Notes: generated from the letters alone by a model not told the origin. Counted from the first letter of the stretch, positions 28,022 to 36,708 are shown. The stretch: 64,000 bases of DNA from Bog-366 sp963722555 (GCA_963722555.1 CAVRNQ010000007.1:744001-808000); one strand, 5' to 3'. Program-made: numbers and translations.

Positions 28022-29479
28022 TCACTCCCTTGGCGCGTCGAGATAGCCGAACAGCCGGTTAGCACTGACGCGTCCCACCCGGACATCTACCAGGCGGTTG
28101 GGGGGAACCTCCGAACCCGGCAGCAGGGTCTTGAGGTAGTTGGTCGTAAGCGCCACGCGCGCGCCGTCTTCGACCTCGCCCAGTGTCAAGGCAGGGATAC
28201 TTCGGCCGACCTGCGCCGCGAGGTACGCCTGGCGTTTGGCGGCGATGACGGCGCGGATCTCCTGGCTGCGCTCGTGCGCAATGCGCCCGTTGACCTGTGC
28301 CGCGGCGGTTGCTGCCGGCGTGCCCGGCCGGGCCGAATAGGGAAAGACGTGCAGGTAGGTGAACGGGAGCGAGTCGATGAAGCGCAGACTGCTGGCGTGG
28401 TCCTGGCCGGTCTCGCCCGGAAAGCCCACCATGACGTCCGCTCCGATTCCGCAATTGGGAATCTGTTCGTGAATGGCCAGAATGCGCTCGGCATAATGGC
28501 GAGCCCAGTAGCGCCGGCTCATAAGCCGCAAAATCCGGTCGCAACCGCTCTGCAGCGGAATATGAAAATGCTGCGCCAGGCGCGGCTCCTGCGCCACCAG
28601 GCGGATGAGCGCGGCGCTCACGTCCAGGAGTTCGATGGAACTGATGCGGATGCGTGCGATGGAGCTTTCGCCGAGGAGGCGCTCCAGGATTTCCAGGAAC
28701 CCGGTGCGCTGGTCCAGGTCGCGCCCGAAGCTGCCTAAATTGATCCCCGAGAGGACGACTTCCTGATAGCCCGCTTGCTCAAGCTGGCGCACCTCGGCCA
28801 AAACCTTGTCGGGTGACAGGCTGCGGCTGCGCCCGCGCACGGAGGGGATTACACAGAAGGAACAACGGGCGTTGCAGCCATCCTGGATCTTCAGCGTGGG
28901 GCGCGTGCGATCGTCCGGGAAGACCGGGGCAAAATGGAACTCTTCCGTGATCTCGCCCACCAGGACTTGCGCGGAGTCAGGAGAATCGGGAGATCGGATG
29001 ATCGGGTGATCGGGTGATTGAACCGAGGTGCGGGCTTGCTCGTCACTCGTCACTTGCCACTTGTCACTGTTATTAGGGGTTTGGATCTGAACAAGGGAAG
29101 ACGCGCCCGCATGGGGTTCCGCGGCGTTCGCGACCGGTCCTGGCGGCTGCGCAACCAGTCGACTCACCAGGTGCTTGTGAGAATTGCCCACTACCCAGGC
29201 GACGCCTGCGAGGTGAGCTATCTCCTCCGGCGCACGCTGCGCGTAACAGCCCGTAACCAGAATGCGACATTGAGGATTCCGCCGATGGATGCGGCGGACG
29301 AACTGGCGAACTTCCGCATCAGCGGTAGCCGTAACGGTGCAGGTGTTCAGGATCGCGACCTGGCTCTCCTCGAGGCTCGCGACCTCCTCGAGCCCCGCCT
29401 GAAGCAGTTGCTGCTTTAAGGCGGCACCATCGGCTTGGCTGGCGCGACAGCCGAAATTGATAATGTGAAATGTAGCCAT
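28022..29479 (-). CDS. mtaB: tRNA t6A37 methylthiotransferase MtaB
   Basis: From ATG 29479 the protein has 485 residues. The N-terminal methylthiotransferase domain has the three cluster cysteines in FGCRASQ, NTCTVT and GCYAQR. The radical-SAM domain has CNARCSFCVIPSVRGRSRS (C-x3-C-x2-C), and a C-terminal TRAM-like part follows. The order matches MtaB, which converts t6A to ms2t6A at position 37 of tRNAs. Between the two catalytic domains (about residues 137-175) lies an odd low-complexity insert encoded by tandem DNA repeats. A TACAAT hexamer lies 12-18 bases before the ATG, so the leader is very short. The t6A biosynthesis gene tsaC lies 1.4 kb away. Confidence 0.9.
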   Translation of the reverse strand: MATFHIINFGCRASQADGAALKQQLLQAGLEEVASLEESQVAILNTCTVTATADAEVRQFVRRIHRRNPQCRILVTGCYAQRAPEEIAHLAGVAWVVGNSHKHLVSRLVAQPPGPVANAAEPHAGASSLVQIQTPNNSDKWQVTSDEQARTSVQSPDHPIIRSPDSPDSAQVLVGEITEEFHFAPVFPDDRTRPTLKIQDGCNARCSFCVIPSVRGRSRSLSPDKVLAEVRQLEQAGYQEVVLSGINLGSFGRDLDQRTGFLEILERLLGESSIARIRISSIELLDVSAALIRLVAQEPRLAQHFHIPLQSGCDRILRLMSRRYWARHYAERILAIHEQIPNCGIGADVMVGFPGETGQDHASSLRFIDSLPFTYLHVFPYSARPGTPAATAAAQVNGRIAHERSQEIRAVIAAKRQAYLAAQVGRSIPALTLGEVEDGARVALTTNYLKTLLPGSEVPPNRLVDVRVGRVSANRLFGYLDAPRE

Positions 29480-29583
29480 CCCCGGAACAGGATTGTATCC
29501 CAGGTATTTGCGGGGCACCAGCCAATCGGCGCCCAGCGGACTCCGTTGAGTCTGAATGAAAACGCTGAAACGCGATGGCTTTC

Positions 29584-29760
29584 GTAGCGGCGGGCTTCAT
29601 AGGCTGCGGAAAAACCCCTCACACTGTCATCCTGAGGAGGCGAAGCCGACGAAGGACCTCTGTATTTGCTTGAAAATTCAAATACCGGGGTCCTTTGCTG
29701 CGCTCAGGATGACAGCGAAGGGCTCAGCATGACATCGGCGCGAGGCTTTTTCAGCAGCCT
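29584..29760. repeat. Dispersed palindromic repeat, copy A
   Basis: The copy begins with GTAGCGGCGGGCTTCATAGG, then GCTGCGGAAAAACCCC...GTCATCCTGAGGAGGCGAAG. It ends CTCAGGATGACAGC...TTTTTCAGCAGCCT, so its ends are inverted. The centre (ATTTGCTTGAAAATTCAAAT) is itself palindromic. It lies directly upstream of mtaB. Confidence 0.85.
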
Positions 29761-29886
29761 GTAAAGCCCCTCTCCCACAAATCCGTCGCGAGGAATCCGG
29801 GCTAGAGACACATCCCCTCTGGCCCCTGCGGCCCGCAGAGACACATCACCCCTCAAACGGGACCCACTGAGTGTGAGTGGAAAAAG

Positions 29887-30186
29887 TTAAGCCGGGGCAG
29901 CAGTAGCCCGCCGCTGTTGGAAGCACTCCCGACAGTAAACAGGCCGGCCCTGAGTCGGCTTGAAGGGCACCGTCGTTTCCTTACCACACTGCGAGCACAT
30001 GGTGGTGGTTTCGACGCGTTGGTAACCCTGTCCGCTCAGCGCTTGACTCCGTTTCGACTTGCAGGGCTTGCACCGCTTGGGTTCATTCTTGAAACCCTTG
30101 TCGGTGAAGAAAAGTTGCTCCCCTGCCGTAAAAACGAATTCCGCGCCGCAATCGATGCACTTGAGGACCCTATCCCGATAATCCAT
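29887..30186 (-). CDS. Small zinc-ribbon protein (CxxC-x17-CxxC type)
   Basis: The 99-residue protein has two zinc-ribbon-like modules. The first has CIDC and CKPC around residues 10-42. The second has CSQC and CREC separated by exactly 17 residues, the signature of the CxxC-x17-CxxC family. The first module (LKCIDCGAEFVFTAGEQLFF) matches the 'probable zinc-ribbon' family common in environmental bacteria. The role is unknown, though nucleic-acid binding is plausible. It lies 103 bases downstream of rpsU on the same strand and may be co-transcribed with it. Confidence 0.8.
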   Translation of the reverse strand: MDYRDRVLKCIDCGAEFVFTAGEQLFFTDKGFKNEPKRCKPCKSKRSQALSGQGYQRVETTTMCSQCGKETTVPFKPTQGRPVYCRECFQQRRATAAPA

Positions 30187-30289
30187 ACCGCACTCCCTTG
30201 GTCGAACAGGGCCTCACCCGATCGAACTCCCGGCTGGAGGGAACGGCTCGGGTTATCACCGTCCCCTCTTTTGGTTCAGCGCACGAGGT

Positions 30290-30487
30290 TCAGTCCTGTT
30301 CGTGTCTGGCCTTCTTACGGGCCCGTTTACGAGCCAATGCCGCCTTGACCCTTCGCTTCTCTCCAGGTTTCAGGTAAAAGGAATGCTTCTTGATTTCCTT
30401 GATGATGTCCTCTTGCTGAACCTTTCGCTTGAAGCGTCGCAGCGCGTTTTCTAGAGATTCTCCGTCCTGAAGTCTGACTTCGGCCAA
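30290..30487 (-). CDS. rpsU: 30S ribosomal protein S21
   Basis: The 65-residue product has the typical S21 start (MAEVRLQDGESLENALRRFK), a basic helix-turn-helix body and the Arg/Lys-rich tail KRARKKARHEQD. S21 sits near the anti-Shine-Dalgarno end of 16S rRNA and helps initiation. The start is TTG at 30487, which aligns with the family N-terminus, after a G-rich site (GGGGGTG). A good promoter lies at 30552-30581. Confidence 0.95.
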   Translation of the reverse strand: MAEVRLQDGESLENALRRFKRKVQQEDIIKEIKKHSFYLKPGEKRRVKAALARKRARKKARHEQD

Positions 30488-30551
30488 CCGATCTACACCC
30501 CCATTTCAATGTGGAGTATGAAGTGCACAAACCTGTGTAGCAGGTGGCAGA

Positions 30552-30581
30552 ATTGTCACCTATCCACCTTGCTTAAGTCAA
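30552..30581 (-). promoter_or_regulatory. Predicted sigma-70 promoter of rpsU
   Basis: On the minus strand TTGACT (30581-30576) is followed after 18 bases by GACAAT (30557-30552), about 65 bases upstream of the rpsU start. The call is from consensus match and position only. Confidence 0.5.
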
Positions 30582-30801
30582 GGGCATTTCGGCCGAACCA
30601 AACCTGTGTGGGTGCGAGTTCGCCGGGTGCACCAGGGTTTCACGCCCGGCGCCGTCTCGGAGACGTATGTTGAGGCAGCAGACTTGTACCGACAGGGGGC
30701 CACTTTGGGCGAGAAACGTCCCCTGGGATCTCCGCGTGACGGGGTGCGGCGACCAGACTACCGCCGGTTTGCCGCCTCGATCCGGCTCACTGAACGTGTT
30801 C

Positions 30802-30830
30802 TTGACCCTATGGAATGCTTGTGTTACGGT
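30802..30830 (+). promoter_or_regulatory. Predicted sigma-70 promoter of tsaC
   Basis: TTGACC at 30802-30807 and TACGGT at 30825-30830 are spaced by 17 bases and lie 40 bases before ATG 30871. This favours that ATG over the longer open frame that starts inside or upstream of the promoter. Confidence 0.45.
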
Positions 30831-30870
30831 CTGTGTCCGAGTTCGCAAGGAGCCGTCGATCGGCGGTCCT

Positions 30871-31500
30871 ATGGCTGAAATCCTGAAGCTGGACAATAGC
30901 CCCCTCGCATACGTGCTGGAATACGCTGTCCGGCTGATCCTCTGCGGTAAGGTGGTGGTCATTCCGACGGATACTTTTTACGGTTTGGGCGCCGACCCGT
31001 TCAACTTGGCGGCCGTCAGCGAAATCTTCCGCATCAAGCACCGCACCGCAGACCGGCCGCTCCCTTTGCTGGTTGATTCCATTGAGCAGGCAGTGGACCT
31101 TGCCAACCGTCCCCCGGAACTGTTCTTCAAGCTGGCGCGGCAGTTTTGGCCGGGACCTCTTACGCTCGTGGTTCCGGCCTCACGCCAGATTCCGCTGAAA
31201 GTTACGGCGAACACCGGCAAGGTCGGACTGCGCTGGCCCCAGGCGCCTTTCGTCAGCGCCCTGATTGCCGCGGCGGGGCGCCCGCTGACGGGTACCAGCG
31301 CCAACCTCTCCGATATGAGCGCCTGCTCGACCGCCGACGAAGTGGACTGTCAACTGGGCGACGCGGTGCCGCTCATCTTGGATGGAGGCCTGACCCGCGG
31401 CATGCTGGCTTCCACGGTGGTCGAATTGGAAGGGGAAGGCGGCCGGATCGTTCGCCCTGGCGCCATCTCTGAGTCTGAGTTGAAGGAGTTTCTCGACTGA
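30871..31500 (+). CDS. tsaC: L-threonylcarbamoyladenylate synthase (TsaC/Sua5 family)
   Basis: From ATG 30871 the protein has 209 residues and covers one YrdC domain: VVIPTDTFYGLGADPFN, the ATP/threonine-binding KHRTADRPLPLLV (KxR) and LTGTSANLSD (SxN). It makes threonylcarbamoyl-AMP from threonine, bicarbonate and ATP, the first step of t6A synthesis on ANN-decoding tRNAs. The short form without the Sua5 C-terminal domain is the TsaC type. The stop overlaps the likely CTG start of the next gene, so the two are coupled. MtaB, which acts on t6A, is encoded nearby on the other strand. Confidence 0.9.
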   Translation: MAEILKLDNSPLAYVLEYAVRLILCGKVVVIPTDTFYGLGADPFNLAAVSEIFRIKHRTADRPLPLLVDSIEQAVDLANRPPELFFKLARQFWPGPLTLVVPASRQIPLKVTANTGKVGLRWPQAPFVSALIAAAGRPLTGTSANLSDMSACSTADEVDCQLGDAVPLILDGGLTRGMLASTVVELEGEGGRIVRPGAISESELKEFLD

Positions 31501-32105
31501 ACTCTGGACGCTTCCGCTACGGATTTTTCGTTGCCATGGTCCTGGCGCTGATGGCTTGCGCCTGGGCGGAGTACTCTCTCTACATGGCGATTCGCGGGCA
31601 GGCGGAACACGACGAGGCGGCCCCCGCCGACGCCCTGGTGATCTTTGGAGCCGCGGAATACAACGGGGCGCCGTCACCAGTGTTCAAGGCCCGCCTGGAC
31701 CACGCGCTGCAGCTCGAAAACAGAAACCTAGCGCCAGCGGTCATCACCACGGGCGGCAGCGGGGGCGATGCGCACTTCACGGAAGGCGGCGTGGCTCGTG
31801 ACTACCTGATTCAGCAGGGCGTGGCGGAAGCGAAAATCCTTGCCGACACGCACAGTGATACGAGCTACGAGAGTGTGAAGGCCGTCGCGCGCATCCTGAC
31901 CGAGCACCATGCCCAAACCTGCATCGTGGTCAGTGACGGCTTCCACCTCTACCGCATTAAGCTCATGTTCCGCGCGCTGGGCATCACCGCCTACGGTTCC
32001 CCTGTTCCCGATAGCCCTATCGAAGATGATCCCACCTTGCGCGTGCTCTATTCCCTCCGCGAGACGGCGGTCACCACGCTCTGGTATTTGCGGATAAGGT
32101 TGTAG
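31497..32105 (+). CDS. YdcF-like DUF218 membrane-anchored protein
   Basis: The protein has about 202 residues if started at CTG 31497, or 189 if started at ATG 31536. CTG 31497 overlaps the tsaC stop and sits 7 bases after AAGGAG, whereas the ATG has no ribosome site and would cut into the membrane segment (RYGFFVAMVLALMACAWAEY). The DUF218 core follows: ADALVIFGAAEYNG, ITTGGSGGDAHFTEG, DTHSDTSYES, and VVSDGFHLYRIKLMF. Family members include SanA and YdcF, linked to envelope integrity, with unresolved chemistry. Confidence 0.8.
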   Translation: MNSGRFRYGFFVAMVLALMACAWAEYSLYMAIRGQAEHDEAAPADALVIFGAAEYNGAPSPVFKARLDHALQLENRNLAPAVITTGGSGGDAHFTEGGVARDYLIQQGVAEAKILADTHSDTSYESVKAVARILTEHHAQTCIVVSDGFHLYRIKLMFRALGITAYGSPVPDSPIEDDPTLRVLYSLRETAVTTLWYLRIRL

Positions 32106-32309
32106 CGCCGGGCTTCAGAGGCTGCGGAAGAACTCTCCTATGTCGTCATCCTGAGCCCTTCACTGTCATCCTCAGCCCTTCGCGCTGTCATCCTGAGCGA
32201 AGCGAAGGACCCCTGCAGTTTGCCTGAGTGAGTGGAAAGGACAAACTGCGGGGGTTCTTCGCTCGCTGCGCTCGCTCAGAATGACAGATGCCCTTCTTCA
32301 GCAGACTGC
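32102..32309. repeat. Dispersed palindromic repeat, copy B
   Basis: The copy begins GTAGCGCCGGGCTTCAGAGG (as in copy A), contains several GTCATCCTGAG and GAGCGAAGCGAAGGACCCC stretches, and ends CTTCTTCAGCAGACTGC. It sits between two convergent genes and touches the stop of the helix-hairpin-helix gene. It carries extra internal GTCATCCT(G/C)AG(C)CC units not seen in the other copies. Confidence 0.75.
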
Positions 32310-32596
32310 TAGGCTTGTCTTCTATCTTGCGCCTTGCGCTTGCGGCTCCAATACCACCACAGGCATTGCATGGCCGGGAGCCGCGGATTCCGCGCCTGCG
32401 CCACGGCGGCACTGAAAACATCGAGACAGCAGATGTCCTGGCTTTGGCCGGTCACGCGACAGAGCTTTTCGAAAAGGTTTTCCGGCTTTTGCCGCGCCAG
32501 TTGCTCGACCGTGCGAATGCCCAGCAGCTCAAATTCCCGCAGCGTGGCTGGCCCAACGGAAACCAAGTCTGCCAAACGACGTTGTTCATGAGTCAT
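32309..32596 (-). CDS. Helix-hairpin-helix protein (Cdd1-like)
   Basis: The 95-residue protein has a helix-hairpin-helix block (LVSVGPATLREFELLGIRTV, then EQLARQKPENLFEKLCRVTG) and a Cys/Trp-containing second half (QDICCLDVFSAAV, QCLWWYWSRKRK). This is the layout of the 'pathogenicity locus Cdd1' and mitomycin-resistance-related families, which are small, probably DNA-binding proteins. ATG 32596 has AAGGAGG upstream and lies 12 bases after the anmK stop, so the two genes form an operon. Confidence 0.75.
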   Translation of the reverse strand: MTHEQRRLADLVSVGPATLREFELLGIRTVEQLARQKPENLFEKLCRVTGQSQDICCLDVFSAAVAQARNPRLPAMQCLWWYWSRKRKAQDRRQA

Positions 32597-32608
32597 GGCC
32601 TTTCCTCC

Positions 32609-33835
32609 TTAACGATTGGCACGGATCTGGCAAGTGGGTTCCGCTGCATCGCGGCGGTACGGCCGTGAGATCTTGCCGAGCACCGCGGCTCGGCGGGCGC
32701 CCGTGACGGTGGGAAGATTACCAGGAAGGCCGTGCAGGGTGCGGTCGGCGAGCACCGCGAAGGCGATGGCTTCCTTCCCGTCCACGGGCAGTCCGCAAGC
32801 GTCCGAAAGCCGCACGCGCAGGCGGGGAAGTAATTGGCTCAACCGGCTGACCAGCAGGCGATTGTGCGCGCCACCACCGGAAAGGATGAGCCGGTGGATG
32901 GAGATATCGCCAAGCACAAAGCGGTCGAGCGCGTCGGCGATCGAGCGCGCGGTCAGCTCGGTGGCCGTGCGGATCAAGTCTTCCGGCTGGGCGCCGCGCC
33001 GCTTGAGGAAGAATCGCTTGATAAAGGGGTCGCCAAACTGCTCGCGCCCCGCGCTCTTGGGGGGCTGCTGGCGGAAGAAAGGCAGACGCAGAAGCTCAGC
33101 CAGTAGGGGTTCGATCACGCGCCCACGCGCTGCCCATCGCCCGCCGGAATCGTAAGTCTTCTGACCTTGCGTGAAGTGCCGGACGAGCCCGTCGATGAGC
33201 ATGTTTCCGGGGCCCGTGTCGAAGCCGAAAACTTGTTCCGGCTGAGCCTTCGCAGGAATCACGCTGAAGTTGGCGATGCCGCCGATATTGAGCGCCACGG
33301 TGCCGTGTCGATCGTCGCGAAGCAGCAGATAATCGACCAACGGCACCAGCGGCGCGCCCTGGCCACCGGCCGCCATGTCGGTGGCGCGAAAATCCGCCAC
33401 GACGGGTGCGCCGGTGCGCTCGGCGATGACGGCGGGCTCGGCGATCTGCAGCGTGCTCGCAACCAGCCGGCCGCCTTCGCGCCGGGGCGAGCCCTGATGG
33501 TAGATCGTCTGGCCATGTGAGCCGATGGCGGCGAGGCGCCGGGGAGAGACGCGGGCCGCGCGGCAGACGCGCAATGTGGCCTCCGCGAAGAGTTCTCCCA
33601 GGAGAAAATTGAGCTGGCTCGTTTCCCCCGCCGGGACGGCTTTACCAGCGGCGATGCGCAGAATCATTTGCCGGACAGCAGCCGGGTAGGAATACGTTTC
33701 AAACGCCACCAGGCGCACGCGCGGTTGCGTCGCCGGGCCGGAGATCCGCACCAAGGCTGCGTCGATGCCGTCCATGGAGGTTCCGGAAATCAATCCCACT
33801 ACCAGGCGTGCACCGCACGAACGATGGTCAGGCAC
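32609..33835 (-). CDS. anmK: Anhydro-N-acetylmuramic acid kinase
   Basis: The 408-residue protein has the AnmK phosphate-binding start VVGLISGTSMDGIDAALV, followed by IGSHGQTIYHQG, VADFRATDMAAGGQGAPLVP, NIGGIANFSVI and FDTGPGNMLID, all hallmarks of the family. It cleaves and phosphorylates 1,6-anhydroMurNAc to MurNAc-6-phosphate in peptidoglycan recycling. The start is GTG 33835 with GAGGAG eight bases upstream. The gene follows mutS on the same strand but is separated by a strong double palindrome, so it may be transcribed separately. Confidence 0.95.
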   Translation of the reverse strand: MPDHRSCGARLVVGLISGTSMDGIDAALVRISGPATQPRVRLVAFETYSYPAAVRQMILRIAAGKAVPAGETSQLNFLLGELFAEATLRVCRAARVSPRRLAAIGSHGQTIYHQGSPRREGGRLVASTLQIAEPAVIAERTGAPVVADFRATDMAAGGQGAPLVPLVDYLLLRDDRHGTVALNIGGIANFSVIPAKAQPEQVFGFDTGPGNMLIDGLVRHFTQGQKTYDSGGRWAARGRVIEPLLAELLRLPFFRQQPPKSAGREQFGDPFIKRFFLKRRGAQPEDLIRTATELTARSIADALDRFVLGDISIHRLILSGGGAHNRLLVSRLSQLLPRLRVRLSDACGLPVDGKEAIAFAVLADRTLHGLPGNLPTVTGARRAAVLGKISRPYRRDAAEPTCQIRANR

Positions 33836-33890
33836 TCCGTAACTCCTCGCCCGAATTTCTCACCACGCCGGGACGCTTTGGGGGGCTGTC

Positions 33891-34044
33891 GGAAGGGCGG
33901 GGCTTCAGCCCCGCCGAAATCGCCGCTCCCACCCTCTGTTCGTCCCGAGCCCCGCGCAGCTTGCGGCTGCAAGCTGCGCGGGGCTCGGGACACAGGAATA
34001 ATCACAAAGGCCTTCGAACGGCGGGGCTGAAGCCCCGCCCTTCC
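33891..34044. repeat. Nested perfect palindromes between anmK and mutS
   Basis: The outer arms 33891-33915 and 34020-34044 are exact reverse complements (25 bases), and each arm also contains a near-palindrome around GGGGCTTCAGCCCC. Between them 33942-33963 pairs perfectly with 33970-33991 (22 bases, loop of 6). The RNA would form two strong hairpins. It could end mutS transcription, but no T-run follows the stems. The GGGGCTTCAGCCCCGCC element also looks like a dispersed intergenic repeat. Confidence 0.9.
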
Positions 34045-34066
34045 GGCAGGGTCCGGGATGGCGGCT

Positions 34067-36685
34067 TCATGATTGAATCTGCTTCTTCAATTCCGCGAGA
34101 AGGTTTAGGGCGTCGAGTGGTTTCAGATTGTCGAGGTCTGCACTCTCGATGGCCTTGACAACCTCGGCGTTGAGCGGCGTAAAAATGGTCAGTTGCACCG
34201 GGCCGGCCTCCGAGGCCTCCTGTCGGGACGCCAGCCGCTCGCTCAGGGTATGCTCACTCTGTTCGTGACGTGCCAGGATTTCGCGCGCCCGCTCGATCAC
34301 CGCATTGGGCAAACCCGCCAGGCGCGCGACTTCGATGCCATAACTCTTGTCGGCGCTCCCCGGCTCGACCTTGCGCAAGAAGATGATGTTCGACCCGGAT
34401 TCCTTCACCGAAACATGGTAGTTCTTGACGCCGGGGAGCAAGTCGGCCAGCTCCGTCAATTCATGGTAGTGCGTCGCGAAGAGAGTCTTGGCGCGCGTGT
34501 GTGTCAGCAAATACTCAACCACTGCCCAGGCAATAGCCAGACCATCAAAGGTGGCTGTGCCGCGGCCGACTTCGTCGAGCAGCACCAGGCTGCGCGGCGT
34601 GGCGGTATTCAGAATGGTCGCTGCCTCCGTCATCTCCACCATGAAAGTCGAGCGGCCGCGAGCCAGGTTGTCTGAGGCGCCAATGCGCGTGAAAATGCGG
34701 TCGAAGATGGGAAGCTTGGCGCGGGTGGCGGGTACAAAGCTGCCCATCTGCGCCATCAACGCAATCTGCGCGGCTTGGCGCAAGTAGGTCGATTTCCCGC
34801 CCATGTTGGGGCCGGTCACGATCAACAGCAGGTCTGCGCTGCCATTCATGTAGAGGTCGTTGGGAATGAACCTGCCGGATTGGCCTTCTTCCACGATGCG
34901 CTGGATGACCGGGTGGCGTCCCTGCTGGATGAGCAATTCACCGTCGTCGGAGAATTCGGGACGACGATAGTCGCGTTCGGCGGCAAGGTGCGCGAAGCAG
35001 GCGAGCACGTCAACTTCGGCCAGCACCGCGGCAGTCTGGCGAAGGCGCGCGGCTTCGTTCCCCACCTGGCGGCGGATGCCGACGAAAAGGTCGCGTTCGA
35101 GCGCGTGGCTGCGCTCCTCGGCCTCGAGGATTTTGGCTTCCAGTTCCTTCAACTCCGGGGTGGAGAAGCGCTCGGCATTGACCAGCGTCTGTTTGCGCTC
35201 GTAATCGGCCGGCGCCAGATGCAGGTTCGCTTTGGAGATTTCGATATAGTAGCCAAAGATGTTGTTGAAGCGCACCTTGAGTGAGGCAATGCCGGAGCGC
35301 TCGCGCTCGCGCAGCTCGATCTGGGCGAGCAGGCGCTTGCTGTTCTGGCCGAGGTCGCGCAGCTCGTCGATCTCGGCATGGTAGCCGGGGCGAAGCAGGC
35401 CACCTTCGTTCAGGGCCACCGGCGGCTCGGGATGGATCGATCTCTCCAGCAACTCGTGAATGTCGGCGAGTTCGTCGAGTCGCGCCTGCAGCTCGCCCAG
35501 GCGGGTCGCTTGAAAATGGGTGAGATAGGTCCGCAAGATCGGCAGCGGGCGCAGAGATTGCTTGAGCGCCAGCAAGTCTCGGGCGTTAGCCGTTTCCAGT
35601 GTGACCTTGCTGAGCAGGCGCTCGAGGTCCTGTACCGTGGCCAGCACGCGGCGCAGCTCTTCGCGGGCGATGGTGTTCTTCACCAGTTCTTCGACGGCAT
35701 CGAGACGCGCCTCGAGCTCCGCGCGCTCGAGAGAGGGGCGCAGCATCCAGGCCTTGAGCTTGCGCGCACCGAGCGAAGTGGCGCAATCGTCCAGTACGCC
35801 GAGCAGCGTCGAGGCCCGGGACTCACCGAACGTCGGGTCCACCAGTTCCAGGTTGCGCAGCGTGGCGGGATCAAGAAGCAACGAGTCCTGCTCCTGATAG
35901 AAGCGAATACCGTCGAGATGCGTAAGCGAGCCGCGTTGCGTTTCGCGCACGTAGTGGAGGATGGCTCCGGCGGCAGCCACGGCGAGCGGATGACCCTCCA
36001 GACCGTAGCCGGCCAGGGTGGCCACACGGAAATGGTCGCGCAGCAGGCGCGCCCCGTACTCTTCACTGAACACCCATTCATCGAGCGGCGTTTCGGTAAC
36101 GGTCGAGCCGAAACCCGTGCGGCCGTCCAGCGGGCTCGAGGCGCCCGAAACGAGCAGCAACTCGCTCGGCTGCATGCGGTCGAGCTCGTCCTGCAGGCGC
36201 GTGAGAGATTCCTCGCCCAAAAACTCCGTGGCGCGAAAGTCGCCGGTCGAGAGGTCCAGCAGCCCCAGGCCCGCCGCTCCATTGCGCCGCACGATGGCCG
36301 CCAGGTAGTTGTTCGCACGCGGCTCGAGGACTTGCGAATCAATCGCCGTGCCCGGCGTCACCACGCGCGTCACTTCGCGTTTCACGAGCTTCTTGGCCAC
36401 CCGCGGGTCTTCCATCTGGTCACAGATGGCTACGCGGAAGCCGCGCCGGATGAGCTTGGCGACATAACCCTCCGCGGCGTGGTACGGGACGCCGCACATG
36501 GGCACCGGGACGCCCTTCTCCTTGTTGCGGGAAGTCAGCGTGATCTGGAGTTCCTTCGCGGCGACCACGGCGTCTTCGAAGAAGAGTTCGTAGAAATCGC
36601 CCAGGCGAAACAGGAGAAGTGCGTTCGGATGGCGCTCCTTAATGGCGCTGTACTGCCGCATGAGTGGCGTGGAGAATTCTTCCAT
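34067..36685 (-). CDS. mutS: DNA mismatch repair ATPase MutS
   Basis: The 872-residue protein has normal MutS length and order. The mismatch-binding domain starts STPLMRQYSAIKERHPNALL and includes RLGDFYELFFEDA with the Phe-x-Glu type wedge. The core and clamp helices follow, then the ATPase with Walker A GPNMGGKSTYLRQ, LVLLDEVGRGTATFDGLA (Walker B and signature) and FATHYHELTELA. It recognises mismatches and recruits MutL; mutL is not in this window. ATG 36685 is preceded by a TATAAT -10 box at 24 bases. Confidence 0.97.
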   Translation of the reverse strand: MEEFSTPLMRQYSAIKERHPNALLLFRLGDFYELFFEDAVVAAKELQITLTSRNKEKGVPVPMCGVPYHAAEGYVAKLIRRGFRVAICDQMEDPRVAKKLVKREVTRVVTPGTAIDSQVLEPRANNYLAAIVRRNGAAGLGLLDLSTGDFRATEFLGEESLTRLQDELDRMQPSELLLVSGASSPLDGRTGFGSTVTETPLDEWVFSEEYGARLLRDHFRVATLAGYGLEGHPLAVAAAGAILHYVRETQRGSLTHLDGIRFYQEQDSLLLDPATLRNLELVDPTFGESRASTLLGVLDDCATSLGARKLKAWMLRPSLERAELEARLDAVEELVKNTIAREELRRVLATVQDLERLLSKVTLETANARDLLALKQSLRPLPILRTYLTHFQATRLGELQARLDELADIHELLERSIHPEPPVALNEGGLLRPGYHAEIDELRDLGQNSKRLLAQIELRERERSGIASLKVRFNNIFGYYIEISKANLHLAPADYERKQTLVNAERFSTPELKELEAKILEAEERSHALERDLFVGIRRQVGNEAARLRQTAAVLAEVDVLACFAHLAAERDYRRPEFSDDGELLIQQGRHPVIQRIVEEGQSGRFIPNDLYMNGSADLLLIVTGPNMGGKSTYLRQAAQIALMAQMGSFVPATRAKLPIFDRIFTRIGASDNLARGRSTFMVEMTEAATILNTATPRSLVLLDEVGRGTATFDGLAIAWAVVEYLLTHTRAKTLFATHYHELTELADLLPGVKNYHVSVKESGSNIIFLRKVEPGSADKSYGIEVARLAGLPNAVIERAREILARHEQSEHTLSERLASRQEASEAGPVQLTIFTPLNAEVVKAIESADLDNLKPLDALNLLAELKKQIQS

Positions 36686-36708
36686 GGGTATGGCAGGCTC
36701 GCTTGGTC

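Noticed and set aside
28962..29086. CRISPR-like repeats in mtaB
   Set aside because: Units are 7-8 bases without spacers and are part of an intact reading frame, so they are simple tandem repeats and not a CRISPR array.
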